Assembly (NCBI RefSeq): GCF_029433515.1
Contig: NZ_JAQTIG010000005.1
Span: forward strand, 1-64,000
Source of the DNA: Lactobacillus sp. ESL0679
Lineage (GTDB): Bacteria > Bacillota > Bacilli > Lactobacillales > Lactobacillaceae
Reading direction: 5' to 3'
Length of the DNA: 64,000 nucleotides
Positions 6,822 to 16,569 of the stretch are shown here, in pieces; within the stretch, counting starts at the first letter, position 1, and every line of letters begins with the position of its first letter. The position numbers and the translations under genes are program-made. Under the pieces are notes generated by a model. That model did no database searches, had not been told where the DNA came from, and saw only the letters and a list, made by a program, of their open reading frames with translations.

Positions 6822-8882
6822 ATGACAAGGATCAAGTCTTTTTTGCAGTGGCTGACAGAGACCAAGCTAGGCTTTTTCATTATTGTTTTAGTAGCTTTTT
6901 GGCTAAAAACATACGCAATTTACTTAACTAAATTTAACTTGGGTGCAGTTGGTTCAATGCAGAACTTTTTGCTCCTACTTAATCCGCTGCCGGCGGGAGT
7001 ATTGCTTTTAGGAATCGGTTTGTTTTTTAAGGGACGTAAGTCGTATTGGATTATTATTGCGATTGATCTAGTATTAAGCCTGTGGCTGTTTGCCAACATC
7101 TTATATTACCGTGAGTTTTCCAACTTTTTGTCCTTATCGATTATTAAAACTTCGGGCTCGACCGCGGATAATTTGGGCAAAAGTATCGTGGGAATAACCC
7201 ATGCAACCGACTTCTTGGCTTTACTTGATGTTGCCGTTATTGTTGCTCTGTTGTGCAGCAAACTTATTAAGTACGACTTGCGGCCGCTTAAATTTAAGTT
7301 CAACGTGCTGGTTGAAGCCTTGGCCGTTTTGATGATTGGTTTAAACCTGCTGATGGCGCAGAAGGACCGGTCGGGCTTGTTAACCCGGACATTTGATAAT
7401 AATTATATCGTCAAGTATTTAGGAATGAATGAGTACGCGGTTTACGACGGCTTTAAGACCGCGCAAACAAGTGCGCAGATGGCTAAGGCGAACGTTTCTG
7501 ATCTTGGCTCTGTGCAAAAATATCTCAAGGCTAATTATGTTAAGCCTAATCCGCAATATACCGGCGTAGCCAAGGGCAAAAACGTGTTGGTTATCCACCT
7601 TGAGAGCTTCCAGCAATTTTTAATTGGTTACAAATGGAAGGGCAAGGCCGTAACGCCGAACCTTAACAAGTTGTATCATGCTAAAGACACATTGAGTTTT
7701 GCGAATTTTTATAATCAAGTTGGCCAAGGTAAGACATCGGATGCGGAAATGATGCTGGAAAATTCGCTTTACGGCTTACAATCGGGGTCGGCAATGTCGA
7801 GTTACGGTACATCGAACACCTTTGAGAGTGCGCCAGCGATTTTAAACCAGCAGGGCGGCTATACAACGGCTGTAATGCATGGCGGTGCTGGTTCGTTCTG
7901 GAACCGTAACAACGCCTACAAGCAGTTTGGGTACCAGTACTTTATGCCGCTGTCGTATTATCAGAACAAGCCCAAGTATTACATCGGTTATGGTTTGAAG
8001 GACAAAATCTTTTTTAACCAGTCGATTAAGTATATTGAGCGTCTACCGCAGCCATTTTATTTAAAAATGATTACGGTAACTAACCACTATCCTTATGAAA
8101 TTGACAAGAAAAACCAGTCGATTAACAAGACCGATACGGAAGATGAAACCGTTGATGGTTATGTCCAGACCGCGCATTACCTCGACCAAGCAATTGGCGA
8201 ATTAATGCAGTGGCTGAAGAAGACGGGGCTTGATAAGAATACTTTGATTATGATGTATGGTGACCATTACGGTATTTCCGGTAATCACCATAAGGCCAGT
8301 GCCCAATTATTAAATCAGGACGAATTTACCGATTTTGATAATTTGAAGTTTCAACGGGTGCCGCTGATGTTCCATATGAAGGGACTGAAGGGTGGCATTA
8401 AGAAAACGTACGGCGGCGAAATTGATGTTTTGCCAACTTTGCTTAACTTATTGGGGATTAACGACAAGGGCACCATTCAATTTGGCCATGACCTGCTTAG
8501 TAAAGGCGCACCGCAGATTGTAGCGCAGCGTAACGGTGATTTTATCACGCCGCAATACGCAAAGGTCAGCGGCACTTACTATGATACTAAGACGGGAACG
8601 GAAATTGCCAAGCCTGATAAAAAGCTGAAGATGCAGCTGGTGGCAATTTCTAACAAGGTAACTACACAATTATCCTTGTCTGATAGGGTAATTGATGGCA
8701 ATCTGTTACGTTTTTATAAGCCTAAGTGGTTTAAAAAGGTCAAAGCTAGTGATTATGACTATAATAAGGATAAGGCACTGAAGAAGCTATTTAGTGCTAA
8801 CAAAACTTCTTTGTGGTATCACAATCATCAGAAGACGACACAGAAGGAATTTAAGACGGATGCTCCAGAACTTGAAAAATAA
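6822..8882 (+). CDS. ltaS: Lipoteichoic acid synthase (LtaS family)
   Basis: A 686-residue enzyme that polymerises glycerol-phosphate from phosphatidylglycerol onto the glycolipid anchor outside the membrane. The N-terminal third holds about five TM helices (roughly residues 15-185). The C-terminal part is a sulfatase-fold domain with the metal-site Glu in HLESF (near 260), the catalytic Thr in GKTSDAEMM (near 305), and YGDHYGISGNHH (near 486) for the metal Asp/His. Length is slightly above the ~650 of Bacillus/Staphylococcus LtaS. A GAGAGGAG lies before the ATG. A possible promoter (TTGTTT, 18 bp, TATATT at 6794-6799) allows transcription separate from the glycosyltransferases. A primase-type paralogue (LtaP) cannot be excluded. 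Confidence 0.92.
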   Translation: MTRIKSFLQWLTETKLGFFIIVLVAFWLKTYAIYLTKFNLGAVGSMQNFLLLLNPLPAGVLLLGIGLFFKGRKSYWIIIAIDLVLSLWLFANILYYREFSNFLSLSIIKTSGSTADNLGKSIVGITHATDFLALLDVAVIVALLCSKLIKYDLRPLKFKFNVLVEALAVLMIGLNLLMAQKDRSGLLTRTFDNNYIVKYLGMNEYAVYDGFKTAQTSAQMAKANVSDLGSVQKYLKANYVKPNPQYTGVAKGKNVLVIHLESFQQFLIGYKWKGKAVTPNLNKLYHAKDTLSFANFYNQVGQGKTSDAEMMLENSLYGLQSGSAMSSYGTSNTFESAPAILNQQGGYTTAVMHGGAGSFWNRNNAYKQFGYQYFMPLSYYQNKPKYYIGYGLKDKIFFNQSIKYIERLPQPFYLKMITVTNHYPYEIDKKNQSINKTDTEDETVDGYVQTAHYLDQAIGELMQWLKKTGLDKNTLIMMYGDHYGISGNHHKASAQLLNQDEFTDFDNLKFQRVPLMFHMKGLKGGIKKTYGGEIDVLPTLLNLLGINDKGTIQFGHDLLSKGAPQIVAQRNGDFITPQYAKVSGTYYDTKTGTEIAKPDKKLKMQLVAISNKVTTQLSLSDRVIDGNLLRFYKPKWFKKVKASDYDYNKDKALKKLFSANKTSLWYHNHQKTTQKEFKTDAPELEK

Positions 8883-8951
8883 ATACTCGAAAAAGGCCGT
8901 CTTTTATGATAAACTTTGTAAGTAATCGATCTGTATATTGGAGGCAGCGCA

Positions 8952-9185
8952 TTGTACAATTTATTTATGACGCTACTAATTATTGTTTCAATTTTAATTG
9001 TTATTGCAACAATGATGCAGCCGCAAAAGCAACAGGATGCATTGAATGCCTTATCCGGCGGCGCAGTTTTTAGTGGCCAAACGAAGAAACGTGGTTTTGA
9101 AGCATTTATGGAAAAAGTTACAGCAGTCTTGCTGGTTCTCTTTTTCGCTTTTGCTATTGTATTAGCTTATTTGTCTTCAAAGTAA
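8952..9185 (+). CDS. secG: Protein translocase subunit SecG
   Basis: A 77-residue protein with two TM helices (about 1-20 and 53-75) joined by a loop with SGGAVFSGQTKKRG, the SecG signature. It stabilises the SecYEG channel. The start is a TTG at 8952 supported by GGAGG at 8940-8944. The alternative ATG at 8967 has no ribosome binding site. A rho-independent terminator follows directly. Placement before rnr and smpB is the usual Firmicute order secG-rnr-smpB. Confidence 0.93.
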   Translation: MYNLFMTLLIIVSILIVIATMMQPQKQQDALNALSGGAVFSGQTKKRGFEAFMEKVTAVLLVLFFAFAIVLAYLSSK

Positions 9186-9190
9186 GTTTT

Positions 9191-9227
9191 AGTTCCTCCC
9201 GATCAAATATTAGGGAGGACTTTTTTT
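9191..9227 (+). terminator. Terminator after secG
   Basis: AGTTCCTCCC/GGGAGGACT stem followed by seven T residues. It lies between secG and rnr, so rnr expression must depend on read-through or its own promoter. Confidence 0.85.
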
Positions 9228-9258
9228 ATATTTTTTAATAAGGAACGGAGATTAGTGC

Positions 9259-11595
9259 ATGGCACAAAACGAAAAAATTTTAGCTAATGTTTTAGAAATC
9301 TTTCGCCATAATCCCAAAAAACAATACCAAGTAGAGCAAATTGACAGAATGCTGCGGCGTGATCGCCTCGGCAGTTTTTCTGATATTGTCAAGGCGCTTT
9401 CTTTTTTGGAGCAAGAAAAGAAAATTATTACTGATGGCAACGGTCATTATCAATTAGCCCAAGAAAATACGGTTGTTGAAGGGTCATTTCGAGCTAATGA
9501 CAAGGGCTTTGGCTTTGTCAAACTTGAAGATGAAGAAGCCGATGATATTTTTATTGCTAGCGATTATACCGCGTACGCTGTTGATGGCGATAAGGTGCGC
9601 GTTAAGATTACAGCTGGCGGTAATCCGTGGAACGGTAAGGGGCCAGAAGGTCAAATTGAGGAAATTATTGAGCGCAGCCTTGATACCTTAGTTGGCGAAT
9701 TTCATCCATTGACTGATGCGCAAGTTAAGGTTAGCCACTTTTTAGGCTATGTTTTGAGTACCAATAAGAAGCTGCATAAGTATCGCGTTTATGTTGGTGA
9801 AAATGGCCTGCACCCGCAAATGGGCGACATGGTTAAGGTCTCAATTGCTAACTATCCGAGTGAAGACAATCCGGACTCAATGGCTGGTGTGGTAATTGAG
9901 ATTATCGGTAACAAGAACGATCCCGGCGTTGATATTATGTCGATCGTTTCTGCTCATGATGTTCGCACTGAGTGGCCAGAAGATGCGATGGCTCAAGCTA
10001 ATGCCATTCCCGATCATATCGAAGAAGAAGAGTGCAATAATCGTGAAGACATAACGGATCAGCCAGCAGTTACGATTGACGGTGATGATTCTAAAGATTT
10101 TGACGATGCCGTAGTTTTATGGCAATTACCTAATGGCAATTATCATTTGGGTGTTCATATCGCTGATGTTTCTCATTATGTTACGGAAAAAACACCGCTG
10201 GATGAAGAAGCTTTTGCGCGCGGCAACAGTACTTACTTAGTTGACCGTGTAATTCCAATGTTACCGTTCCGGCTATCAAATGGTATTTGTTCACTTAATG
10301 AGGGCCAAGACCGCCTAGTTTTATCTTGTGAAATGGAATTTACGCCGGAAGGTGAGCGGGTAAATTACCGCATCCATCCGTCAGTAATGCGGTCACACGG
10401 TCGGTTAACTTATAACAAGGTTAATCAAGCGTTAGACCCTAATAACACCGATGAATTAGAAGAAAAGTATGTTAAATTGCAACCGATGCTGCAAGACATG
10501 GCCGAATTACATAACGCTTTATACAAGAAGCGTCACCAACGTGGTGCGATTGACTTCGAAGAGCCAGAAGCTAAAATTATTGTTGATGAGCAAGGTAAAC
10601 CAGTCGATATTGTCTTACATAACCGTGGTACCGCAGAAAAAATGATTGAATCATTCATGCTGGTTGCTAACGAAACTGTCGCTGAAGACTTTTTCAGAAA
10701 GCATGTGCCATTTTTGTACCGGGTTCACGAAACACCAGATGGTGAGCGGATTAAGAGCTTCTTTGAGTTTTGTAGTGCGTTTGGTCTGGATATTAAGGCT
10801 GATCCTAACCACGTCAAACCAATTGACTTGCAGAAGGTAGTCGCTAAGACAACGGGAACACCTGAAGAAGCAGTTGTGCAAATGATGATGTTGCGCAGCT
10901 TAAAGCAGGCCCATTATTCTGAAGAAGCATTGGGTCACTTTGGCCTAGCTGCTAAGTTTTATACCCACTTTACTTCACCAATTAGACGATATTCTGACCT
11001 CATGGTGCACCGGATGATTCATGCTTATAGCGATCAAGGGACAGGCCAGGATGTACAGCAGCATTTTGCCAGTTACTTACCGGATGTCGCTGAACAAACT
11101 TCGACTCAGGAGCGGGTTTCAGTTGATACCGAACGTGAAGTCAATGATTTGAAGATGACCGAGTTTATGGCTGATCAAGTTGGGCAACATTTTGATGCAG
11201 TTGTTTCCTCTGTGACAAGCTTCGGGATGTTTATCCAGTTGCCAAACACGGTTGAAGGCTTGATCCACATTTCAAACTTAACCGATGATTTTTACAGCTT
11301 TAATGAAAAGAGTCTAACGTTGACTGGTCGTGGTACGCACAAGCAATACCGCGTCGGGATGCCAATTAAGGTCACTTTAATTAATGCCAACATTGAGCAA
11401 CACCAGTTAGACTTTGAAGTTTATGATCCTAATGCTCCAAAGCATCCGCATCATAATCGTGGCAATAATAATCGTACTCGTGGCAGTCGCGGATTCCATA
11501 ATGATCATGGTCATCGCGGCGGGCGCAATGGCAGTAGTCGGAATGGTTCCCGTAAGAATGGTAACCATCCGCATTTTAGCAAGTATAAGCATTAG
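9259..11595 (+). CDS. rnr: Ribonuclease R
   Basis: A 778-residue 3'-5' exoribonuclease that degrades structured RNA and takes part in trans-translation quality control. Order: winged-helix N-terminus, cold-shock domains (about 75-230), RNB catalytic domain with the metal-binding Asp cluster in DGDDSKDFDDAV (about 273-284), the RRYSDLMVHR motif, an S1 domain (about 645-725), and a Lys/Arg/Asn/His-rich basic tail (about 726-778) that is low-complexity and typical of RNase R. smpB follows 12 bases downstream. Confidence 0.96.
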   Translation: MAQNEKILANVLEIFRHNPKKQYQVEQIDRMLRRDRLGSFSDIVKALSFLEQEKKIITDGNGHYQLAQENTVVEGSFRANDKGFGFVKLEDEEADDIFIASDYTAYAVDGDKVRVKITAGGNPWNGKGPEGQIEEIIERSLDTLVGEFHPLTDAQVKVSHFLGYVLSTNKKLHKYRVYVGENGLHPQMGDMVKVSIANYPSEDNPDSMAGVVIEIIGNKNDPGVDIMSIVSAHDVRTEWPEDAMAQANAIPDHIEEEECNNREDITDQPAVTIDGDDSKDFDDAVVLWQLPNGNYHLGVHIADVSHYVTEKTPLDEEAFARGNSTYLVDRVIPMLPFRLSNGICSLNEGQDRLVLSCEMEFTPEGERVNYRIHPSVMRSHGRLTYNKVNQALDPNNTDELEEKYVKLQPMLQDMAELHNALYKKRHQRGAIDFEEPEAKIIVDEQGKPVDIVLHNRGTAEKMIESFMLVANETVAEDFFRKHVPFLYRVHETPDGERIKSFFEFCSAFGLDIKADPNHVKPIDLQKVVAKTTGTPEEAVVQMMMLRSLKQAHYSEEALGHFGLAAKFYTHFTSPIRRYSDLMVHRMIHAYSDQGTGQDVQQHFASYLPDVAEQTSTQERVSVDTEREVNDLKMTEFMADQVGQHFDAVVSSVTSFGMFIQLPNTVEGLIHISNLTDDFYSFNEKSLTLTGRGTHKQYRVGMPIKVTLINANIEQHQLDFEVYDPNAPKHPHHNRGNNNRTRGSRGFHNDHGHRGGRNGSSRNGSRKNGNHPHFSKYKH

Positions 11596-11607
11596 GACTG
11601 AAAACTG

Positions 11608-12063
11608 ATGAAAGAAAAAAATGAAAATTTGATTGCGCAAAATAAAAAGGCACATCATGATTATTTCATCAAAGAAACGTATGAAGCTGGAATTGCACTG
11701 ACCGGAACAGAAATTAAGTCCGTGCGTGCGCGGCGAGTTAGTCTGCGTGACGGCTACGTGCAGGTAATTAATGGTTCTGCCTTTTTAGAAAACGTGCATA
11801 TTAGCGAGTATAAGCAAGGCAATCGTTATAATCATGAACCGCTTCGTAGTCGCCGGTTACTTTTGCACAAAAAGGAATTAGTTCGATTAACTAAAGAGCA
11901 ATCAGAGCGTGGAGTAGCGATTGTACCGCTTAAGGTTTATCTGAAGCATGGCTTTGCCAAAGTCTTAATTGGTGTGGGTCAGGGTAAAAAGCAATACGAT
12001 AAGCGCGAAACCATTAAAAAGCGTGACCAGGAGCGTGAGCTTCGGCGCCAGTATAAAGTTTAA
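11608..12063 (+). CDS. smpB: SsrA-binding protein SmpB
   Basis: A 151-residue partner of tmRNA in ribosome rescue. Diagnostic motifs are [10 protein letters not shown] near residue 13, [14 protein letters not shown] near residue 27, and the basic tail [21 protein letters not shown]. Full family length. Co-transcribed with rnr, a conserved pair, since RNase R degrades the trapped mRNA. Confidence 0.97.
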   Translation: MKEKNENLIAQNKKAHHDYFIKETYEAGIALTGTEIKSVRARRVSLRDGYVQVINGSAFLENVHISEYKQGNRYNHEPLRSRRLLLHKKELVRLTKEQSERGVAIVPLKVYLKHGFAKVLIGVGQGKKQYDKRETIKKRDQERELRRQYKV

Positions 12064-12064
12064 A

Positions 12065-12106
12065 GAAGCGCTTTGATTAATTAATATTAGTCAAAACGCT
12101 TTTTAT
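12065..12106 (+). terminator. Terminator after smpB
   Basis: Imperfect stem AAGCGCTTTGATTA / TAGTCAAAACGCTT followed by T-rich sequence. Confidence 0.75.
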
Positions 12107-12434
12107 ATATAATATAATTTTAAAATAATTAAAATATTATTATCGATAACAAATAATAGGTGATATAATTCCACTTTGGATAGCTAAATATTAACTTAGC
12201 GTCTATTTGACCCTGAAAATATTTTTTACTTTTTAGTTATTATTTTTGCAATATTATGCATTATTTATTAATATTGTATTTGTATGCTTTGCTCATATGT
12301 TAGGCAATATCGTGCTTAGTTGTTTTAGTTAAAATTAATTAAGCAAATGCTTTGCGATGGTATCATCTAGGCGATACTATTTTTAGTAGAAAAAATAATA
12401 TTTAGTAAGCTAAAATGTTAGGATTTGGGTTTTA
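12107..12434. other. AT-rich intergenic region
   Basis: About 330 very AT-rich bases. I see no ORF with a ribosome binding site. A short inverted repeat (GTATC...GATAC, around 12360-12377) lies about 60 bases before the nitroreductase start and could be an operator. Otherwise nothing recognisable. Confidence 0.5.
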
Positions 12435-13091
12435 ATGAAATTTAAGGATGTATATAGTGGAGAGCGTGTAACGCGTAAGTTTTCTAATAGAAAAGTCAGC
12501 GAAAAGATGCTTGCCAGAGTCATTAACAAGGCACAGCAATCGCCGTCACTACTTAACTCACAACCTTGGCGGGTATATATGGTAACCGGTGATGCACTTA
12601 GTAATTTGAGGAAAGACTTTGAGCAGAATATTAAGGATGGGATTAAACCTCATGAAGATTTTGCGACAATCTTATCACTTAATTGGGATGCTTATCCGAG
12701 TCAAAGCTTAGCGACGATGGGTGCATCGCAACCATACTTTTTTAATAATAAATCGGAACTATTTACTAATGCTAATGACACGATGTTTAACGCTCAGGAT
12801 GTTGCGTTTTTAACAATTCCGAAGGCGTCACCTGCTTGGTCGGTGTTTGACTTGGGGATTTTTGCTCAAAGCATCATGTTGCTAGCACTTGATGAAGGCT
12901 TATCAATTATGCCGGCGCACTCGATGGTTTCTTATCCCGAATTAGTTCGTAAATATGCCCAAATTTCAGAAGATGAGCTCGTGGGAATGGCGATTGGTAT
13001 TGGCTATAAAGATAATTCAGCCGAAGTAAATGATCCTAAATATTATCCACCAAGACTACCATTTGAAAAAATTTATAAATTGGTTAAGTAA
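12435..13091 (+). CDS. Nitroreductase family protein
   Basis: A 218-residue FMN-dependent oxidoreductase of the nitroreductase fold. The N-terminus has the usual R-x-x-R-x-F/(S)-x-R-x-V start (GERVTRKFSNRKVSE) and the FMN-site QQSPSLLNSQPWRVY near residue 34. The C-terminus has GMAIGIGYKD (about 191). Length is normal. Preceded by a weak AGGATTTGGG ribosome site. Substrate not predictable. It appears monocistronic. Confidence 0.85.
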   Translation: MKFKDVYSGERVTRKFSNRKVSEKMLARVINKAQQSPSLLNSQPWRVYMVTGDALSNLRKDFEQNIKDGIKPHEDFATILSLNWDAYPSQSLATMGASQPYFFNNKSELFTNANDTMFNAQDVAFLTIPKASPAWSVFDLGIFAQSIMLLALDEGLSIMPAHSMVSYPELVRKYAQISEDELVGMAIGIGYKDNSAEVNDPKYYPPRLPFEKIYKLVK

Positions 13092-13171
13092 GATTAATTT
13101 TGATGATTAAAAGATTGCTATTGATGTTAAAATGGAACATAGAAGTTTTTTTAACAAAAAGGTGACGAATT

Positions 13172-14524
13172 TTGAGTACAGCCCAAATAATTACTTACTT
13201 AATAGCGACTTTGGTGATTTTTGTCTTTGCGGCGTTTTTTGTCGCTGCAGAGTTTGCATTAGTCCAAACTCGATCAAGTCAGCTGGAAGATATGCTGACG
13301 AACAATACCGGTAATCGCCGCAAGATAAAGTGCGCGCTGCACATGGTACATAATTTAAATGAATATTTATCAACCACACAGGTAGGTACAACGCTTGTGG
13401 GGGTTGTTTTAGGTTGGTTTTCTGCTGATACATTTGCGACTTTGTTTGAAAATCTGTTGAGCTTAGCTCACTTAAATCTCTCACTGGTAAAGTCGGTAAG
13501 CGCATTGCTAGGCGTTATTTTCTTAACGTATTTAGAGGTTGTGATTACGGAAATTGTTCCTAAAAATATTGCGATTGATATGCCGGTTAGAATGCTGCTG
13601 AAGCTGGTGACACCACTGCAAGCCTTTCATACCTTGGTTTATCCGTTTGTCTGGCTACTGAATACGAGTTCAAATGGATTGTTAAAAGTGCTGGGTTTTG
13701 AGCCCGCTGATGAGGAAAATCAGGTTTATTCACAGTCAGAAATTATTAAATTATCGCGTAAGGCGGTTCACGGTGGGTCACTTGATAAAAATGATTTAAC
13801 TTACATGAAGCGCGCCTTTGAATTAAATGATAAGGTTGCCAAAGATATTATGACGGACCGGACGCGGCTAATTGTGATTGACTCAACCGATACGATTGCT
13901 CAAGCTCTGCAAATGTACCTTGAAGAAGGATCAAGTCGCTTGCCGGTCGTGCGTGATAATAATAAAGATGACATTGTTGGTTATATCTATGCGTTTGATG
14001 TGGTGCAACAGAGTCAGCTTGACGCCCATGTGCCAGTAACGCGGATTATTCGGACAATGATTACGGTGCCTGAGTCGATGCCAATTCAGGATATTTTACA
14101 TTTAATGATTAAAAAGCACACCCCGATTGTCTTGGTGGTTGATGAATATGGCGGAACAAGTGGGATTGTAACAGATAAAGATATTTATGAAGAATTATTC
14201 GGTACAGTTAAGGATGAAATTGACGATGTTTCCGATGATTACATTATCAAGGACAAGGAAGGCAATATTCATGTTTCTGGTAAAACCACGCTGTATGACT
14301 TTGAGCGTTATTTCAGAGCGGATTTAAAGAGCTTTCAGAATAGTGACATTATCACTATCGGTGGTTATATGATGGAACATTATCCGGACTTGAAAAAGGA
14401 TGAAGCAGTTGAACTTGAAGGCTTTTCGTTTAAGCTGGATAGTATTGAACAAGGCTTTATGCGCTGGTTTATCGTTAAGCCAGTAGTCAAAGAAAAAGTG
14501 GCCGATAAAGAAGAACAAAATTAG
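13172..14524 (+). CDS. CNNM/CorC (HlyC-type) membrane protein with CBS pair
   Basis: A 450-residue membrane protein: CNNM transmembrane domain (about residues 1-195, with three to four TM helices), two CBS domains (about 222-345) and a C-terminal CorC/HlyC domain (about 365-445). Family members are linked to magnesium or other divalent-cation extrusion and were historically annotated as haemolysins. The start is TTG 13172, supported by AAAGGTGA 8 bases upstream. A bidirectional terminator separates it from the convergent hpt. Confidence 0.9.
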   Translation: MSTAQIITYLIATLVIFVFAAFFVAAEFALVQTRSSQLEDMLTNNTGNRRKIKCALHMVHNLNEYLSTTQVGTTLVGVVLGWFSADTFATLFENLLSLAHLNLSLVKSVSALLGVIFLTYLEVVITEIVPKNIAIDMPVRMLLKLVTPLQAFHTLVYPFVWLLNTSSNGLLKVLGFEPADEENQVYSQSEIIKLSRKAVHGGSLDKNDLTYMKRAFELNDKVAKDIMTDRTRLIVIDSTDTIAQALQMYLEEGSSRLPVVRDNNKDDIVGYIYAFDVVQQSQLDAHVPVTRIIRTMITVPESMPIQDILHLMIKKHTPIVLVVDEYGGTSGIVTDKDIYEELFGTVKDEIDDVSDDYIIKDKEGNIHVSGKTTLYDFERYFRADLKSFQNSDIITIGGYMMEHYPDLKKDEAVELEGFSFKLDSIEQGFMRWFIVKPVVKEKVADKEEQN

Positions 14525-14525
14525 A

Positions 14526-14565
14526 CAAAAAAAGCGTTACTCCGATTGAAGTAACGCTTTTTTAT
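14526..14565. terminator. Bidirectional terminator
   Basis: AAAGCGTTAC/GTAACGCTTT stem with A tract before and T tract after, serving the CNNM gene (plus) and hpt (minus). Confidence 0.88.
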
Positions 14566-14573
14566 ATGTTTAA

Positions 14574-15143
14574 TTATTTGTTATTGGCCAGCTTGATTAC
14601 CTCAGGCTTTAAGACGCCAATATAGTTGATATTACGAAAAGAATTCATAAAGTCTAGGCCATAACCAACGACAAATTCATTACCAACTTTTGAACCATAG
14701 TATTCAATCTGAACGTCAGTTGTGCGGTTGGCTTCCTTGTTAAGGAGCACGCAGCACTTAACACTCCTGGCGCCGCGTTTTTTAAGCATATCCTTCATGT
14801 ATTGCAAAGTAAGGCCAGTGTCGACAATATCTTCAACGATTAAGACATCGCGATCCTTAACATCAGTAGTCAGGTCGGTAATTAAGTCAACCTTACCTGA
14901 GGAAACTAACCCAGCGCCATAACTGGAAACGTCCATAAAATCGATTTCTTCTTCAACGTCCATTTCGCGGACCAAATCAGTTAAAAAGAAAATTGCACCC
15001 TTAAGTGCGCCAACAACTAGTGGCTTTTTACCGGCATAATCTTCGGTCAATTGCTTGCCCAGGCGGACACACATTTGATGAATATCATCTTCAGTAAATA
15101 ATTTATGATCAATAATTCTATTAATATTGTCGCTTTTTGGCAT
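14574..15143 (-). CDS. hpt: Hypoxanthine phosphoribosyltransferase
   Basis: A 189-residue purine salvage enzyme converting hypoxanthine or guanine and PRPP to IMP or GMP. The PRPP-binding signature VLIVEDIVDTGLT (about residues 99-111) and the preceding FMDVSSYG motif are intact. In many Firmicutes hpt sits between tilS and ftsH, but here it is a stand-alone gene convergent to a CNNM protein. Confidence 0.95.
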   Translation of the reverse strand: MPKSDNINRIIDHKLFTEDDIHQMCVRLGKQLTEDYAGKKPLVVGALKGAIFFLTDLVREMDVEEEIDFMDVSSYGAGLVSSGKVDLITDLTTDVKDRDVLIVEDIVDTGLTLQYMKDMLKKRGARSVKCCVLLNKEANRTTDVQIEYYGSKVGNEFVVGYGLDFMNSFRNINYIGVLKPEVIKLANNK

Positions 15144-15384
15144 TTATCTACCCTTCACTTCAACTAATTCAAGATTTCTAATAGATTCGATTATATCATT
15201 CTTTCGCATAAAAAGTAGCTTGATTTACACTTTTTACGCGGTTTCTAGCTGATTTAGGCGTTAATATTTTACTTAAATTAAAAAATCTGCTTTTTATCTG
15301 AAAATTAGCTTAGTTTTTTAATTATTAAGTAGTTATTTTTGCTACAATAGAAATAAATATTTTTCGCATGAAAGGTTAAGCAAA

Positions 15385-16467
15385 ATGGAAAAAGAACAAG
15401 AAATAAAGATGTTGAAGGCCTTTTCAGATGCAAACTCAACTTCAGGTTTTGAAGGCGAATTTGTTAAGCTGTTTACCGAAACGGTCAAAGATTTTGCCAA
15501 CGTTAAGGTTGACGGAATGCTGAATGTTTATGCTTCTAAGAAAGAAAATCAGGCGGGGCGGCCCGTTATTCAACTTGATGCGCACTCTGATGCAGTCGGG
15601 TTCATTACTCAGGCAGTTAGACCTAATGGGATGATTAAGTTTGTTCCGCTTGGCGGCTGGGTTAAGTACAATATTCCGGCTTTGCGAGTTCGGGTTAAAA
15701 ATCGTGATGGCGAATATGTTCCGGGAGTTGTGGCAACTAAGCCACCGCACTTTATGACGCAGGCTGAACGTAATAACGTCCCTGATGTTGCCGATATGTC
15801 AATCGATGTTGGTTCGAGCTCACGTGAAGAAACATTAAACGACTATAAGATTGATACTGGCTGTCCAATTTTTGTTGACGTTAAGTGTGAATATAACGAA
15901 AAGTCGGGCTTGTTCTTTGGCAAGGACTTCGATGACCGCTTTGGTGCTGCAGCGATGGCCGATGTTTTGGAAACATTAGACGGTGAAGAAACGCCATTTA
16001 ATGTTGTTGCTGCGTTGTCAAGTCAGGAAGAAGTTGGCTTGCGTGGTGCGTATGTTACTGCGCGCACTGTTAAGCCAGATTTGGGAATCGTCTTGGAATC
16101 TTGTCCGGCTGATGATACCTTTACTCCCGCATGGCTGTCGCAAACTGCCTTAAAGCATGGACCAATGATGCGTGATATGGATACGTCGTTCTTGCCGAAT
16201 CCAAAGTTCCAACAATATGCCTGCGATATTGCTGATAAAAATCATATTCCATATACGCGTTCAGTTAGAACCGGTGGCGGTCAAGATGGCGCGGCAATTT
16301 ATTATGAAAATGGGGCACCGACAATTGTAATTGGCATTCCAGTTCGTTATGAGCACTCACCGTATTGCTTCAGTGCTTACCAAGATTTCAAGGCAGCCGT
16401 TGAGATGACGGTGGCAATTATTCGCGACTTAACTAACGAAAAGTTGGCTAGTTTTAGTCAATTTTAA
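15385..16467 (+). CDS. M42-family aminopeptidase
   Basis: A 360-residue metallopeptidase of the M42 (glutamyl aminopeptidase / endoglucanase M-like) family, which trims peptides in the cytosol. Metal ligands and catalytic residues are visible: QLDAHSDAVGF (about residues 62-72), the DDRFG segment (about 182-186), the catalytic pair SSQEEVG (about 213-219), VLESC (about 237) and EHSPY near the C-terminus. The ribosome site is AAAGGTTAAG. Confidence 0.92.
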   Translation: MEKEQEIKMLKAFSDANSTSGFEGEFVKLFTETVKDFANVKVDGMLNVYASKKENQAGRPVIQLDAHSDAVGFITQAVRPNGMIKFVPLGGWVKYNIPALRVRVKNRDGEYVPGVVATKPPHFMTQAERNNVPDVADMSIDVGSSSREETLNDYKIDTGCPIFVDVKCEYNEKSGLFFGKDFDDRFGAAAMADVLETLDGEETPFNVVAALSSQEEVGLRGAYVTARTVKPDLGIVLESCPADDTFTPAWLSQTALKHGPMMRDMDTSFLPNPKFQQYACDIADKNHIPYTRSVRTGGGQDGAAIYYENGAPTIVIGIPVRYEHSPYCFSAYQDFKAAVEMTVAIIRDLTNEKLASFSQF

Positions 16468-16485
16468 AAAAGTTTAATATTTTTA

Positions 16486-16513
16486 TTGCAAAAAATTCGT
16501 AAACGAGTAAAAT
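16486..16513 (+). promoter_or_regulatory. Promoter of the MFS gene
   Basis: TTGCAA (16486-16491), 16-bp spacer, TAAAAT (16508-16513). GGAGG follows before the ATG. Confidence 0.65.
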
Positions 16514-16569
16514 AGTCTTCCAAAGAAATAATTAGGCGACAGAGAGCGCTTGTTTCGGAGGAATTAAAT

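Noticed and set aside
11407-11658. Met/Ile-rich frames in both directions over the end of rnr.
   Set aside because: They reflect the low-complexity basic tail codons of RNase R, not separate genes.
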